From DATLLJ01 sp035537875 (GTDB lineage Bacteria > Acidobacteriota > Vicinamibacteria > Vicinamibacterales > CAVVIG01): DNA of 64,000 bases. Numbering within the stretch: position 1 is the stretch's first letter; each line of letters opens with the position of its first letter. Below, in pieces: positions 1-8,617 of this stretch. The position numbers and the translations under genes are program-made. The stretch spans positions 133,976 through 197,975 of the forward strand of contig DATLLJ010000002.1 of NCBI GenBank assembly GCA_035537875.1, read 5' to 3'. The notes below the pieces were generated by a model that worked only from the letters and a program-made list of their open reading frames with translations, made no database searches and was not told the DNA's origin.

Positions 1-1649
1 TCGAGCGCTTGACGGGCAGCGCCCGCGTCCGCAAGCTGCGAGGCGACGTCCGCCTGTCGCCGCGTTAAACGCTCGACGTCGGCGGTGGCCGACTCGTGGT
101 TGCGCCGGGCCACGGTGAGGGCCGCCGACAGTTCGCGCGCCTGCTGGTCCAGCGCATGGCGTGCGGTGACCGCCTCGGTCAACTCGGCGTCGAACTGTGC
201 CTGGCGCTCGGAAAGGGCGGCCGCGGCGCTTGTCATCGCCGACGCATGTCGCTCCTCAAGCTCCCGCAGGGCGATTTCCGTCTGGGCGAGGGTCTGTTCG
301 AGGGCGGCGCGCGATGCACGCTCCTCACGAACCACCTGGTCGAGCTCCGCCTGTCGCGCGGCGGCCGCCTGCCGTTCGCGGGTTACCCGCTCGTCCGCCT
401 CTGTGAGCGCCGTCGCCGCTTCCGCCAGCCCCAGTTCGAGCGTCTCGCGAGTGTGGACCGCGTCGGCAAGCTGCGAGGCGAGCTCCGCTTGTCGCGCGGC
501 GGCCGCCTGCTGTTCGCGGGTTACGCGCTCGTCGGCCTCTGTGAGCGCCGCCGCCGCTTCCGCCAGCCCCAGTTCGAGCGTCTCGCGAGTGTGGACCGCG
601 TCGGCAAGCTGCGAGGCGAGCTCCGCTTCGCGATGCCTCAGACGCTCGACGTCGGCAATGGCCGTCGCATGGTTCTGCCTGGCCCGGTGCACCTCGATGG
701 CCGCCACGCGCAGCTGCTCGTCGATCATGTCCCGCATGGCCGCGGCGCGCGCAATCGCGATGTCGTGCTTCGCCTGACGTTCGGCCAGCTGACTGGCGGC
801 GGCGGTCAGCGCCGACTGGTGGCGCTGCTCCGCATCCTGAAGTGCGGCCTTGACATCGACGAGCTCCTCCTCGAGGCTGCCGCGCGCCTCGCGCTCCAAT
901 TGAACAACGCGTTCGAGCTTCGTTTCGCGATCGGCCGCCGCCGACTGTTCGGCTGCCCGGCTCTGTTCACGCTGCCGCAGCAAGGCCTCCACGTCGGCCA
1001 GGCGATCCTGGAGCGCCGACTTACTGCGAACCGCATCGGCCAGCCTCGCGTCCAGTGCCTGCCACTGCGCGAGCCGATCCGCCGCCGGTGAATCCGAGGC
1101 TGTCGCCCGTCTGGCGCGATCGAGCAACGCTTGCACGTCAGCCGGTATAGGTGCGGCGCCGACGCGCGTCGCGCTGGTTCCCGTCGGCCGGAGAGGCTGC
1201 GAGGGTTGCTTTACGTCCAAAGTCTCAACCTTGTGAGTGCGCGCTGGCGCGATCGGCTCCCTGGATGAACGCTCGCGGTCGCCATCGACAGGCGTATGCG
1301 CAATCGCTCGAGTGATGGCCCCCGCAAGAGCGCCGACGTTCTTGGCGGTGTGAACGCCAGCGCCCACGTGGGCCGATTCGAGCTCGAGGCTTGCGCCGTC
1401 TGGCGAGATGACCACGACCGGGGCAGTGAGCCCAAGGCGCCGAACCTGGGCCAGAAACGCGTTGAAGTTTTCACTGCTGAGCTGGGTTTCCGCGACGACA
1501 GCCGCCACGTCAGGGTTTTGTTCAATCCGGTGCGTGGCATGGTCGAAGTGAGTGGCCCACAAGACCTTAACCGTTGGCGTTACGCTGTAGAGCGCAGCGG
1601 CAACAGCCTGGGCATCGGTGCGCGCGGTGGCGACATAGAGAATCTTCAT
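1..1649 (-). CDS. Receiver-like domain protein with long coiled coil (3' end outside window)
   Basis: The frame is open from an ATG at 1649 to the left edge, about 549 codons, with no stop, so the C-terminus is missing. The first ~115 residues (MKILYVATARTDAQAV...) alternate hydrophobic strands and helices like a response-regulator receiver domain, but I do not see a clear phospho-acceptor Asp. A Pro/Thr-rich linker follows, then from about residue 190 an Ala/Glu/Gln/Arg-rich coiled coil that includes 46-residue repeats (AELASQLADAVHTRETLELG...). Such front ends often precede PAS or histidine kinase modules, but those would lie outside this window. Function is unknown; a signalling or scaffold role is inference. 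Confidence 0.75.
   Translation of the reverse strand, partial: MKILYVATARTDAQAVAAALYSVTPTVKVLWATHFDHATHRIEQNPDVAAVVAETQLSSENFNAFLAQVRRLGLTAPVVVISPDGASLELESAHVGAGVHTAKNVGALAGAITRAIAHTPVDGDRERSSREPIAPARTHKVETLDVKQPSQPLRPTGTSATRVGAAPIPADVQALLDRARRATASDSPAADRLAQWQALDARLADAVRSKSALQDRLADVEALLRQREQSRAAEQSAAADRETKLERVVQLEREARGSLEEELVDVKAALQDAEQRHQSALTAAASQLAERQAKHDIAIARAAAMRDMIDEQLRVAAIEVHRARQNHATAIADVERLRHREAELASQLADAVHTRETLELGLAEAAAALTEADERVTREQQAAAARQAELASQLADAVHTRETLELGLAEAATALTEADERVTRERQAAAARQAELDQVVREERASRAALEQTLAQTEIALRELEERHASAMTSAAAALSERQAQFDAELTEAVTARHALDQQARELSAALTVARRNHESATADVERLTRRQADVASQLADAGAARQAL
342..617. repeat. 138-bp tandem duplication inside the coiled-coil gene
   Basis: Copy 1 (342-479) and copy 2 (480-617) differ at five positions by eye; a third partial copy begins at 618. 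The unit is 46 codons, so the duplication keeps the frame and adds one coiled-coil segment. Near identity implies a recent duplication or ongoing homogenisation. Confidence 0.9.
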
Positions 1650-1731
1650 GCACTCGGGCGAACTTGTGAGAATTCGCCGCACAATGTATCGGCCAGACGC
1701 CCGAGTAGCTGCAATCTTGATCTCGCGGTCA

Positions 1732-1752
1732 CTCCGGCACGAGATGCCGGAG
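1732..1752 (-). terminator. Hairpin downstream of the ABM gene
   Basis: CTCCGGCA and TGCCGGAG form a perfect 8-bp stem with a 5-nt loop. It lies 14 nt after the stop of the gene ending at 1767 and before the coiled-coil gene. There is no clear U tract, so it may be an attenuator or processing hairpin rather than a classical intrinsic terminator. Confidence 0.4.
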
Positions 1753-1766
1753 GGGACCTGCGTCCG

Positions 1767-2471
1767 CTAGTTGATGGCCTTGTACAAGCGTTCGTCGAGC
1801 GGGCTTCCGGAAATCGGCTGCAGCTCGTCTCGGTACTGTTTGGTGTGCGCCGCGGCGGCGTGCGCGTCGAGCGCGCTCTGATTCTGCCACGTTTCGATGA
1901 CCGTGAAGTGATTGCCGCGCATCGCGTGTTGCAGGACATCGAAGCGCAGGTTCCCGGGCTCCTTGCGGCTTGCCTCGGCCAGGCGGCGAAGCAGCGTCGG
2001 GGCGTCAGCCTTCCCACCCTGAGCGCTCGGGGCAGCGTCGACATGAGCCACGATGTGAACGGCCTGGCCGTCTCCCTGACCGGTCGTCGAACCGACGGTC
2101 AGCGTCTTGTACGGGCGCAGATCGTAGCCGCTCACTCGACCGGGCTGAAGCGCCTCCTGAAACTGCTTTACGTGTGCGGCATCGCGCCGGGCCTCGTACG
2201 CGACCTGATCCCGCCACGTTTCGACAATCGCGAAATGTCCGGGCCAGCCCACCTGCTCGAACGCGTCCAGTCGCCCGAATCCGGCATCCTTGCTGCTCGC
2301 CGTCCGGTACTGTTTCAGGGCGGCGACCATCGTCGCCCTCGCCGAAGGCGCGATTTCGACATACGCCACGGCGTAGAAAGCACTGTCGCCAGCGACCTGG
2401 GCGCGGGCTGGAACGCCTTGCCCGGCTGCAAGCAGGCTCGCTCCAATGAGGAGGCACATGCGGTGAGGCAT
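1767..2471 (-). CDS. Secreted protein with two tandem ABM-type domains
   Basis: The protein has 234 residues with an N-terminal signal peptide (MPHRMCLLIGASLLAAG..., cleavage near ARAQ). Two halves each carry the dimeric alpha/beta barrel pattern of antibiotic biosynthesis monooxygenase (ABM) proteins: a first half ending FAIVETWRDQ...HVKQFQEAL and a second ending FTVIETWQNQ...HTKQYRDEL. Members act as small monooxygenases or as structural barrels; the substrate is unknown. The ATG at 2471 is preferred over 2483 because GGAG sits six bases upstream. It is followed at 2503 by a secreted VOC protein, and both may be co-transcribed. Confidence 0.85.
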   Translation of the reverse strand: MPHRMCLLIGASLLAAGQGVPARAQVAGDSAFYAVAYVEIAPSARATMVAALKQYRTASSKDAGFGRLDAFEQVGWPGHFAIVETWRDQVAYEARRDAAHVKQFQEALQPGRVSGYDLRPYKTLTVGSTTGQGDGQAVHIVAHVDAAPSAQGGKADAPTLLRRLAEASRKEPGNLRFDVLQHAMRGNHFTVIETWQNQSALDAHAAAAHTKQYRDELQPISGSPLDERLYKAIN

Positions 2472-2502
2472 CGGAAACTCCATTCTGAAAGCGTTTCAGT
2501 CC

Positions 2503-2988
2503 TTACTTCCAGGAGGCGATGGCTTTCCCCTGCAGCGAATCGGGTCCGAACTCGAAGAGTTCGATTCTGATGCCACCCGGAGCTGTCGCGTTCGCGACCG
2601 CTGAATCCTGCCGGCCGGCGCGCGGATCCTCCACGGTCACGCCGCGCTGCTTCAGGGTTGCGACCGCATCGTGCAGGTTCTCGACGTGGAGCCCGAAGTG
2701 CGTCAGCCCGGGCGGCCGCGTGGCATTGGACGGCTGCAACTCGACGAACGTATCGCGGCTCACCTGCACGTAGGCCAGCGTGGGCTGTCCTTTCTCGTCG
2801 CGTACGGTGAACGCTTCGCGAAATCCCATCTTCTGAGTGTAGAAGGTGAAAGCCTCGTCGAAATTCTCGACGCTGACGCCGACGTGGTTCAGGTAGTTCA
2901 TGCCGGCAAGCCGGCCGCCCTGCGCGAAGCCCGGCGCGACAAGCGCTCCAACGACCATTCCAAGGAGAAACCCGGCTGACGCACGCAT
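2503..2988 (-). CDS. Secreted VOC (glyoxalase/dioxygenase-fold) protein
   Basis: The protein has 161 residues. A signal peptide (MRASAGFLLGMVVGALVAPG) is followed by a VOC domain beginning MNYLNHVGVSVENFDEAFTFYTQKMGF and ending with GIRIELFEFGP. The start at 2988 is chosen because AAGGAGG lies just upstream; a longer reading would run into the preceding gene. VOC proteins bind a metal through His/Glu residues; His in NHVGVSV, His in THFGLHV and Glu in IELFEF are candidates. The substrate is unknown. Export of a VOC protein is less common than a cytoplasmic location. Confidence 0.85.
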   Translation of the reverse strand: MRASAGFLLGMVVGALVAPGFAQGGRLAGMNYLNHVGVSVENFDEAFTFYTQKMGFREAFTVRDEKGQPTLAYVQVSRDTFVELQPSNATRPPGLTHFGLHVENLHDAVATLKQRGVTVEDPRAGRQDSAVANATAPGGIRIELFEFGPDSLQGKAIASWK

Positions 2989-2998
2989 TGCCGCCTCC

Positions 2999-3451
2999 TT
3001 ACGCTGCCACCCGCGTACTTTGACTCGCGACACATTGCCATCGGCCGTCACGGAACACGAACACGTCGACGTACCGGAACGTCACCGCCAGCGGCTTCCC
3101 CTTGCTGGGTCCCAGGAGATGCTGCGACATCCAGACGACCGCCGTGTCTCCGTAGATCTTGACGATGAATTCGTCGAGCGTGGACGAATCGATCTGCTGA
3201 TCGAAGGTGGCGGCGCGGGACAGCTCTTCGTCGCGGTCGCCGCGGGTCCCGTCGCCGTAGGTCGCGACGAACTCCTCGGCCAGGATTCCCGCGATGAAAG
3301 CCACGTCCCTGCGGCGAAACGCGGCGTCCCAGTCGTGCTCGAGCTGAATGAGAATCTGCTGATCCGACTTCACTGCCGCGGTCTGGCCGCCGGAAACCGT
3401 TGCGACGCATACGGCGGCGAGCAGAGCGACGAGGACCGAGCACCGGATCAT
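2999..3451 (-). CDS. Secreted SnoaL/DUF4440-like (NTF2-fold) protein
   Basis: The protein has 150 residues with a signal peptide (MIRCSVLVALLAAVCVATVSGG) and then the typical NTF2-like layout: LEHDWDAAFRRRDVAFIAGILAEEF near the start, VWMSQHLLG and the closing strand DVFVFRDGRWQCVASQST. Members are either small isomerase/hydrolase enzymes or ligand pockets; the role here is unknown. It lies 10 nt upstream of the secreted VOC gene, suggesting one transcript of small exported proteins. Confidence 0.8.
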   Translation of the reverse strand: MIRCSVLVALLAAVCVATVSGGQTAAVKSDQQILIQLEHDWDAAFRRRDVAFIAGILAEEFVATYGDGTRGDRDEELSRAATFDQQIDSSTLDEFIVKIYGDTAVVWMSQHLLGPSKGKPLAVTFRYVDVFVFRDGRWQCVASQSTRVAA

Positions 3452-3540
3452 CTGTGCCTCTCAATCCGTTTGCGGTTCGAGCGGGATCGCAGCCTTCAAT
3501 TCCGGCTCCCGACTACCTGGCGTGGCCATTGTCGCACGCT

Positions 3541-4281
3541 TCATCTGGGCTTCCGGCAGGCGAACACCTCGTACTGCCCCGACGCGGGGGCCAGATGATC
3601 CGCCGGAACGACTGTGGCCTCGAAACCGGCATCCGACAGCAAGCCGAGCCATTCCATGCGACCGAACAACCCCTCGATGTGACGGTCCCAGACCACGCGG
3701 GTCGATCCGTCCTCGTCACGGAGCAGATACGCGTAATCGACCACGTAAGACGTGTCGTCCGGCTCGGGATCCCACGTCCACTCGAGGTAGCGGAGCGCCC
3801 GCTTCCCGCCGTCCTCCCCGCCATGATCGGTGGAAGCTTGAAAGGACTCTCGCACGTGGTCCGGCGCGAACAAGGCGGCGCCGCCGGGCCTGCAGTGTGC
3901 AAACGCCGTCGCGATGACCCTCCGCAGGTCTACCTCGGTCGTCATATAGCAGATGGCGTCGTGAACGAACACGCCGTCGAACTCACGTCCAAGGCGGACG
4001 TCCCGCATATCGGCCTGGATATGCTCGCACTCGGGGTTCAGCCGTCGGCTCACGTCGAGCATGCCGACGGACCGATCGACCAGCACCAGATCGAACCGTG
4101 CTTTCAAATGGAAGGCGTTGTTGCCCCCGCCGCTGCCAAGCTCGAGCACCGAACGGCACTCCCCCCGGCAGGTTTCCAACAAGATCCGCTGATAGAAGGC
4201 CGCTTCTTCGGCGTAATCGGCTGGAGGAGAAAGCAACGGCCACCAATCCGCGAGCTCGTGATAGAGCTTTGGTGCCCCCAC
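3541..4281 (-). CDS. Class I SAM-dependent methyltransferase
   Basis: The protein has 246 residues. Motif I is LELGSGGGNN at residues 46-55, followed by an acidic strand end (LVLVDRSVGML) and an FDGVFVHDAICYM motif IV region, all usual for Rossmann-fold methyltransferases. The substrate is unknown. The proposed GTG start at 4281 lies 4 nt past the stop of the cytosine-deaminase gene, so translational coupling is likely; no strong ribosome binding site is visible. An upstream extension of the same frame overlaps the deaminase and is rejected. Confidence 0.8.
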   Translation of the reverse strand: MGAPKLYHELADWWPLLSPPADYAEEAAFYQRILLETCRGECRSVLELGSGGGNNAFHLKARFDLVLVDRSVGMLDVSRRLNPECEHIQADMRDVRLGREFDGVFVHDAICYMTTEVDLRRVIATAFAHCRPGGAALFAPDHVRESFQASTDHGGEDGGKRALRYLEWTWDPEPDDTSYVVDYAYLLRDEDGSTRVVWDRHIEGLFGRMEWLGLLSDAGFEATVVPADHLAPASGQYEVFACRKPR

Positions 4282-4285
4282 CGCA

Positions 4286-4735
4286 TCATCCGCCGTCTGC
4301 GCCGATGTCCTCGTGCCACAGCTCGGGATGCGAGTTGATGAAACGGGACATGAGATGCATGCAGGCCGGATCCTGAAGCACGCGAATCGTGACGCCGCGC
4401 GACTCCAGTAGCGCCTCTTCACCACGAAAGGTCTGGTTTTCTCCGATGACGATCTTGGGAATGCCGTAAAGGAGAACGGCGCCGCTGCACATCGAACAGG
4501 GCGAAAGCGTGGTGTAGAGAACGGATTCGCGGTACACGGCAGCCGGCTGCCGGCCGGCGCGCTCCAGCGCGTCCATCTCGCCGTGCAGTACGACGCTTCC
4601 CTGCTGAACACGCCGGTTATGTCCGCGGCCGATGATGTGGCCGCGGTGCACCAGGACCGATCCGATCGGGATGCCGCCCTCGCGTTCGCCGGCTTCGGCT
4701 TCCTCGATGGCGGCGCGCATGAACTCGTCGATCAT
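4286..4735 (-). CDS. Cytosine deaminase, yeast FCY1 type
   Basis: The protein has 149 residues and belongs to the CDA/tRNA-deaminase superfamily. Zinc ligands are His51 in HGEMD, with catalytic Glu53, and Cys80/Cys83 in PCSMC. The stretch TTLSPCSMCSGAVLLYGIP, the following VIGENQTFRGEE and the C-terminal PELWHEDIG match yeast cytosine deaminase Fcy1 more closely than TadA or bacterial CodA from memory. Known family reaction: cytosine to uracil plus ammonia, pyrimidine salvage. TadA-like or guanine deaminase activity remains possible. It is coupled to the downstream methyltransferase. Confidence 0.8.
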   Translation of the reverse strand: MIDEFMRAAIEEAEAGEREGGIPIGSVLVHRGHIIGRGHNRRVQQGSVVLHGEMDALERAGRQPAAVYRESVLYTTLSPCSMCSGAVLLYGIPKIVIGENQTFRGEEALLESRGVTIRVLQDPACMHLMSRFINSHPELWHEDIGADGG

Positions 4736-4755
4736 GTCCCGATCACCTCACGCGC

Positions 4756-5445
4756 TCAGGCCGCCAGATACGCCTGGCGCACTTTCTCCGGAAAGCGCTC
4801 AATGGCATAGCGCAGCATCGTCCTCGGCATGCGCCGCGCGTGCCTCCGAAGAAACGCCTCCTCCGTCGGACGATCGCGCTTCCCCACCTCACGAAGCATC
4901 CAGCCGACCGCCTTGTGAACGAGGTCGTGGTGATCGTCGAGGAGCATTCGGGCGATTGTCAAGGTGTCGCGGAACTCGCCGCGCCTGATGTAATGGCCCG
5001 TCGCAATCACGGCAATCCGGCGGCGCCAGACGAGCTTGGACCGTGCAAGCTCCCGCAGCACCCTGCGGTCGCCTTCTTGAAGGTGCGCGCCGACAATCTG
5101 CGCCGCAGAGCAGTCCACGAGATCCCAGTTGTTGATGCGCGCGGTATGTCGGAGATACAGACGGAAGATGGCATTCCGCGTGCGGGTGTCCCCACGGGCG
5201 TACTGCCGCACGAGAATCAGGAGCGCCAGCAGCCGCTCTTCGTGCCATGGCGATCCCAGCAGCGCTGATACCTCTCGTCGGGGCAGCTGCTGATAGTCAT
5301 GCGCGAGACGATGAAGCACCGGGAGCCGGATACCGAGAAAGCGATCTCCGGCGCCGTACTCGCCGGGCGCCGTTTTAAAGAATCGCTGGAGAGCGGCGGC
5401 GTGCCGCACATCACCCATCGATTTCATCCTGCGGTGGAGGTTCAA
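4756..5445 (-). CDS. AlkD-like DNA alkylation repair protein
   Basis: The protein has 229 residues and is mostly helical, with HEAT-like repeats, matching DNA alkylation repair enzymes (DNA glycosylases for N3/N7-alkylpurines). Diagnostic stretches are YGAGDRFLGIRLPVLHRLA near the start, INNWDLVDCSA in the middle and DLVHKAVGWMLREVGKRD near the end. In AlkD the conserved Trp/Asp residues of the middle motif contact the lesion. Length is usual for the family. It ends 20 nt before the deaminase start. Confidence 0.9.
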   Translation of the reverse strand: MNLHRRMKSMGDVRHAAALQRFFKTAPGEYGAGDRFLGIRLPVLHRLAHDYQQLPRREVSALLGSPWHEERLLALLILVRQYARGDTRTRNAIFRLYLRHTARINNWDLVDCSAAQIVGAHLQEGDRRVLRELARSKLVWRRRIAVIATGHYIRRGEFRDTLTIARMLLDDHHDLVHKAVGWMLREVGKRDRPTEEAFLRRHARRMPRTMLRYAIERFPEKVRQAYLAA

Positions 5446-5470
5446 CGGCCGCGCCCCGAGTCCTGCGCCC

Positions 5471-6523
5471 TTACCGTGCCTCTTGCGCGCGCTGCTTTTC
5501 GAGTCCCAGCTGCGCGGCCCGCGCGCATCCCTGCATGACCTGGAAGTAGCGCTGGACCCATTCGGCGCCCAGCATGTAGGGATGCGGCCCTTTCCCGCGT
5601 CCGGCCAGCATCCGGTTCTTGTTGACCGCGTTGTCGAACTCCGAATGATTCGAGAGCAGCACGGTCGCGCCCGTGGCCATCGCCTGCGCCGCGATGTGCT
5701 TCTGCGAATCGATGTACGTCTGGAAGTTCCGGATGCCGGGCTCCGGTGTGTTGTTCACGAAATTGAAGGCCGTGCCGCCCGAGTACACAACGTTCACCGG
5801 AACGCCGTTGTCGCGCACGGTGAACGTGTAGGACAGCGTGCCTGGCGTGTGACCCGGTGTCTCCCAGATGGTCACGCTGGTGTCGCCGAGCGTGATCTTC
5901 ATGCCATCGGTCGCGACGATATCGCGCTTCGGGGCCATCGTCTTGTACCGGTTGGGATACATCTCGACGAGCCGCCAGTCGGGGCCACCCATGACGATTC
6001 GCGCACCGTAGTCTTTCTGCAGCATCTCGGCGCCGCCGATGTGATCGGCATGGGCATGGGAAATGAGGACGTACTTGATATCTCGCGGGTTGAGCCCGAG
6101 TCGTTTCAACCCGCCGACGATGAGCTCCTGGGAGTTGTAGGGGAAAATCGTGTCGAAGACGATGATGCCGTCGCTCGTGGTCAGGGCCCATGACGAGTGC
6201 ACCTGCCCGCCGATAAAGTAGAGGTTGTCGAAGACCTTCGCTGAATCCGCGTACCAGGTGTCGCGCGCCGGTGCGGTCGCCGGCTTGACGATGTACTCCG
6301 GCGCGTTGTCGGCCGTGTTCTCGCCGCCGCTCTGGGGCAGCAGGCAGGTCCGGACCAACGTGCCGAGGAACTCGAATCCCGCCGCGTTCTTGGCCGCCTG
6401 CACCGACTCGCGGATCTGCGCATCGAAATCGGCGCCGGCCGACTTCTGTTGAGCGCCGCCGGTCGCGGCGACGGCAACCGCCACGGCCAGTGCTGTACCG
6501 ATCGTTACAAGAGGCGATGTCAT
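5471..6523 (-). CDS. Secreted metallo-beta-lactamase-fold hydrolase
   Basis: The protein has 350 residues with a signal peptide (ALAVAVAVAATGGAQQ). The metal site motif HAHADH is at residues 156-161; further ligands are expected at the His of ETPGHTPG and the His of LSNHSEF. The HAHADH/ETPGHTPG pair resembles subclass B3 beta-lactamase-like proteins. Substrate unknown; lactonase or beta-lactamase activity cannot be assigned. GGAGG six bases before the ATG at 6523 fixes the start. It is paralogous to the enzyme at 55919-57004. Confidence 0.85.
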   Translation of the reverse strand: MTSPLVTIGTALAVAVAVAATGGAQQKSAGADFDAQIRESVQAAKNAAGFEFLGTLVRTCLLPQSGGENTADNAPEYIVKPATAPARDTWYADSAKVFDNLYFIGGQVHSSWALTTSDGIIVFDTIFPYNSQELIVGGLKRLGLNPRDIKYVLISHAHADHIGGAEMLQKDYGARIVMGGPDWRLVEMYPNRYKTMAPKRDIVATDGMKITLGDTSVTIWETPGHTPGTLSYTFTVRDNGVPVNVVYSGGTAFNFVNNTPEPGIRNFQTYIDSQKHIAAQAMATGATVLLSNHSEFDNAVNKNRMLAGRGKGPHPYMLGAEWVQRYFQVMQGCARAAQLGLEKQRAQEAR

Positions 6524-6651
6524 GGAACCTCCAGCGAGGCCACAGCGTAACATCACCGGCTTCGACCTCCGACAGCCAAACGCGGAAAAATGGCGCGCGT
6601 CTCAGCCAGAGGCATGTAGACTTGACGTCGTTCACGCCCAAGGAGGGCCGG

Positions 6652-7455
6652 ATGGCACTGAGAGATGGCTCGGTCGGCGTGGTTTCCCTGGCGTTCGCCG
6701 CCACCGCGATGGTCCTGCTCTCGCAGAACCCGGCGGCGCAGACGCCAGTCGAGCACAGCTCCGAGGCTCGGTTCCAGCTGGACGTTCGTGCTCCCGATGC
6801 GGCTATCGCGAGCTACCTGCCGGCGGGCTTCACGCTCAATGTCGCGACGCAGGGAGCCGCCAAGGACTGCAATCTGCGCGTGGTGTTCATCGACCGCGTG
6901 ACGATCAACGCGCCGGACGGCAAGCCCGCGGGCAGAACCGGCTCGAATCGGCTCGTCTATTTGATTGTCCCTGTCAGAGATCCAAGCGGAACCAACGCGC
7001 AACTCGTCATCGGCGGCCTGACCGAAGACCCGGCCGATGCGCCCGGCCCGTTTGGCGTGTACCTGCCGGCCACGATCCACACAATGCAGCGCTCGACATC
7101 GAGTACCGCCAAGGGCGGCAGCAGCACCATCCTCGATTCACAGGACTGGGTCTTTGCGGCCGCGACGGGGGAGCATCTCGAACTGCACATCAGGTACGAG
7201 CGCGGCGTCGCCAACAAAGCCAACCCGACGGAGACCAAGTTCTATTCCGCCAAGACGCCGGGGTTCTTTCAAATCTCCCGAGACGAACGCGTGCTCGACA
7301 TCCTGCGAAACGTCACCACGAATCCTCCCGATCGCGTGAAGGAGTTTTCGTTCAAAGCCTCGGGCGGCAGCTACGCCAAGTTGTTCGACGGGACCGAGAA
7401 GCTGTTGAGCTGGGACAACATCCTCTGGATCAACCGCAACGTTTCCATACCCTAG
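6652..7455 (+). CDS. Secreted hypothetical protein
   Basis: This is one of only two plus-strand genes. The start at 6652 follows AAGGAGGG, giving 267 residues with a signal segment (VVSLAFAATAMVLLSQNPAAQ). The body (FQLDVRAPDAAIASYLPAGF...) alternates strands and ends WDNILWINRNVSIP. I do not recognise a domain with certainty; a weak resemblance to acetoacetate-decarboxylase-like folds (PAGF near the start) is speculative. It diverges from the MBL gene at 6523, so 6524-6651 should hold promoters for both. It converges on the gene ending at 7467, with an 11-nt gap. Confidence 0.75.
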   Translation: MALRDGSVGVVSLAFAATAMVLLSQNPAAQTPVEHSSEARFQLDVRAPDAAIASYLPAGFTLNVATQGAAKDCNLRVVFIDRVTINAPDGKPAGRTGSNRLVYLIVPVRDPSGTNAQLVIGGLTEDPADAPGPFGVYLPATIHTMQRSTSSTAKGGSSTILDSQDWVFAAATGEHLELHIRYERGVANKANPTETKFYSAKTPGFFQISRDERVLDILRNVTTNPPDRVKEFSFKASGGSYAKLFDGTEKLLSWDNILWINRNVSIP

Positions 7456-7466
7456 GCGGAATCTGG

Positions 7467-8603
7467 TCATCGCTCCAGTCCGTACGTCTTGCTGAAGCCG
7501 TTCCGGGCGTTGGTCACCGTGAACGACCCATCCGCCCGTGCCGAAACCTTGATCCAGTAGGCCGGCCCGTTGTGAGCCGGAGGAGGCGGCGTCGCCGGTC
7601 CTGCCTGGGGCGGTGTCATCGCCGCGATCGGCATCGCCGGCTGCGGCTCGTCGATGGGGTTCGCGATGAAAAGTCCGGGGACGGTGAATTCCTGGCCGCT
7701 CAGCAGCGAGAAGTGGAGCTGCCAGAGATCCTCGAGCCCGGGAGCCGAATGGATGATCTTCATCGCATCGGGCTGCCCTCCTTTCCGCGTCCCGTTGTTC
7801 ATGATGGCCACGCGCGCACCGAGCGCGTGCACCAGCACCTCCGAATTCGAAACCGGCTGCCCGTGATGTGACACGACGAACAGGTCCACGGTGCCCACGC
7901 GATTGTTCGGGCACATCAGGTCGAATTCCTTGTTCCATGTCAGATCGCCGAGGTGCGCGACCCGGAAGTCGCCGAAGGTGACGATGCTGCCCACGGACTG
8001 GGCATTCTCGGTGCGATCGACGTCCTGAGGCTTGAATCCGGCGCAGTGCGGGTTCGGTCGGCCGGATCCCGAAAGCGGCGTCTTGATCGTTTCGCCAGCC
8101 GACGTGACGATGCGCCAGTCGAGATCGGCGACATCGACGCGATCGCCCGGTTTCACGATCGTATGTTTCGACTTCCCGTACAGCGCGGGATACGTCTTCT
8201 GGAGAAACTCGTCGACGGCAGCCCCCGCCTGCACGTTCTGGCCGTGGTCGATGTAATGGCGAATCGGAATGCGCCCCGCCAGTTCGGCCATCGCGCCAAA
8301 ATGATCGCCGTGGTAATGGGTCGTGATGAGGTGATCGATCTGTGTGAGACCGGCGTCCTTGACGGCGGCCATGATGCGATCGGCATCCCGGGCCGCGGCG
8401 GCGCCACCGTTCCCCGTGTCGATGAGCACCGATCCACCTGAGGGTGAGACGAACAGCGTGGCATTGCCACCTTCCACGTCCACGAGGTAGATGCTCATCG
8501 TCCGCGGGTTCTGGGCTCGCGCCGCACCTTGAGCCTGCGCAGGATTCTGAGCGTAGGCCGCGCACACCCCGGCGACCGCCGCCAACGCCTTCGCTACGCG
8601 CAT
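7467..8603 (-). CDS. Secreted ComEC/Rec2-type metallo-beta-lactamase-fold protein
   Basis: The protein has 378 residues: signal peptide, then MSIYLVDVEGGNATLFVSP and VLIDTGNGG, the layout of ComEC-like MBL domains. The metal motif HYHGDH is at residues 96-101, with LGDLTW and VVSHHGQP as later ligand regions. The C-terminal ~60 residues are Pro-rich with a final strand pair (AYWIKVSARADGSFTVTN). These stand-alone MBL proteins are of unknown substrate; the ComEC relatives act on DNA at the cell surface. It sits 14 nt after the MmgE/PrpD gene. Confidence 0.85.
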   Translation of the reverse strand: MRVAKALAAVAGVCAAYAQNPAQAQGAARAQNPRTMSIYLVDVEGGNATLFVSPSGGSVLIDTGNGGAAAARDADRIMAAVKDAGLTQIDHLITTHYHGDHFGAMAELAGRIPIRHYIDHGQNVQAGAAVDEFLQKTYPALYGKSKHTIVKPGDRVDVADLDWRIVTSAGETIKTPLSGSGRPNPHCAGFKPQDVDRTENAQSVGSIVTFGDFRVAHLGDLTWNKEFDLMCPNNRVGTVDLFVVSHHGQPVSNSEVLVHALGARVAIMNNGTRKGGQPDAMKIIHSAPGLEDLWQLHFSLLSGQEFTVPGLFIANPIDEPQPAMPIAAMTPPQAGPATPPPPAHNGPAYWIKVSARADGSFTVTNARNGFSKTYGLER

Positions 8604-8617
8604 GACACGCTCCTTGT

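Noticed and set aside
96..1091. Long plus-strand frame of 331 codons
   Set aside because: It is the complement of the coiled-coil gene; high GC and the repeat keep several frames open. The minus frame has a clean ATG, Ala/Glu/Arg coiled-coil composition and repeat-in-phase.
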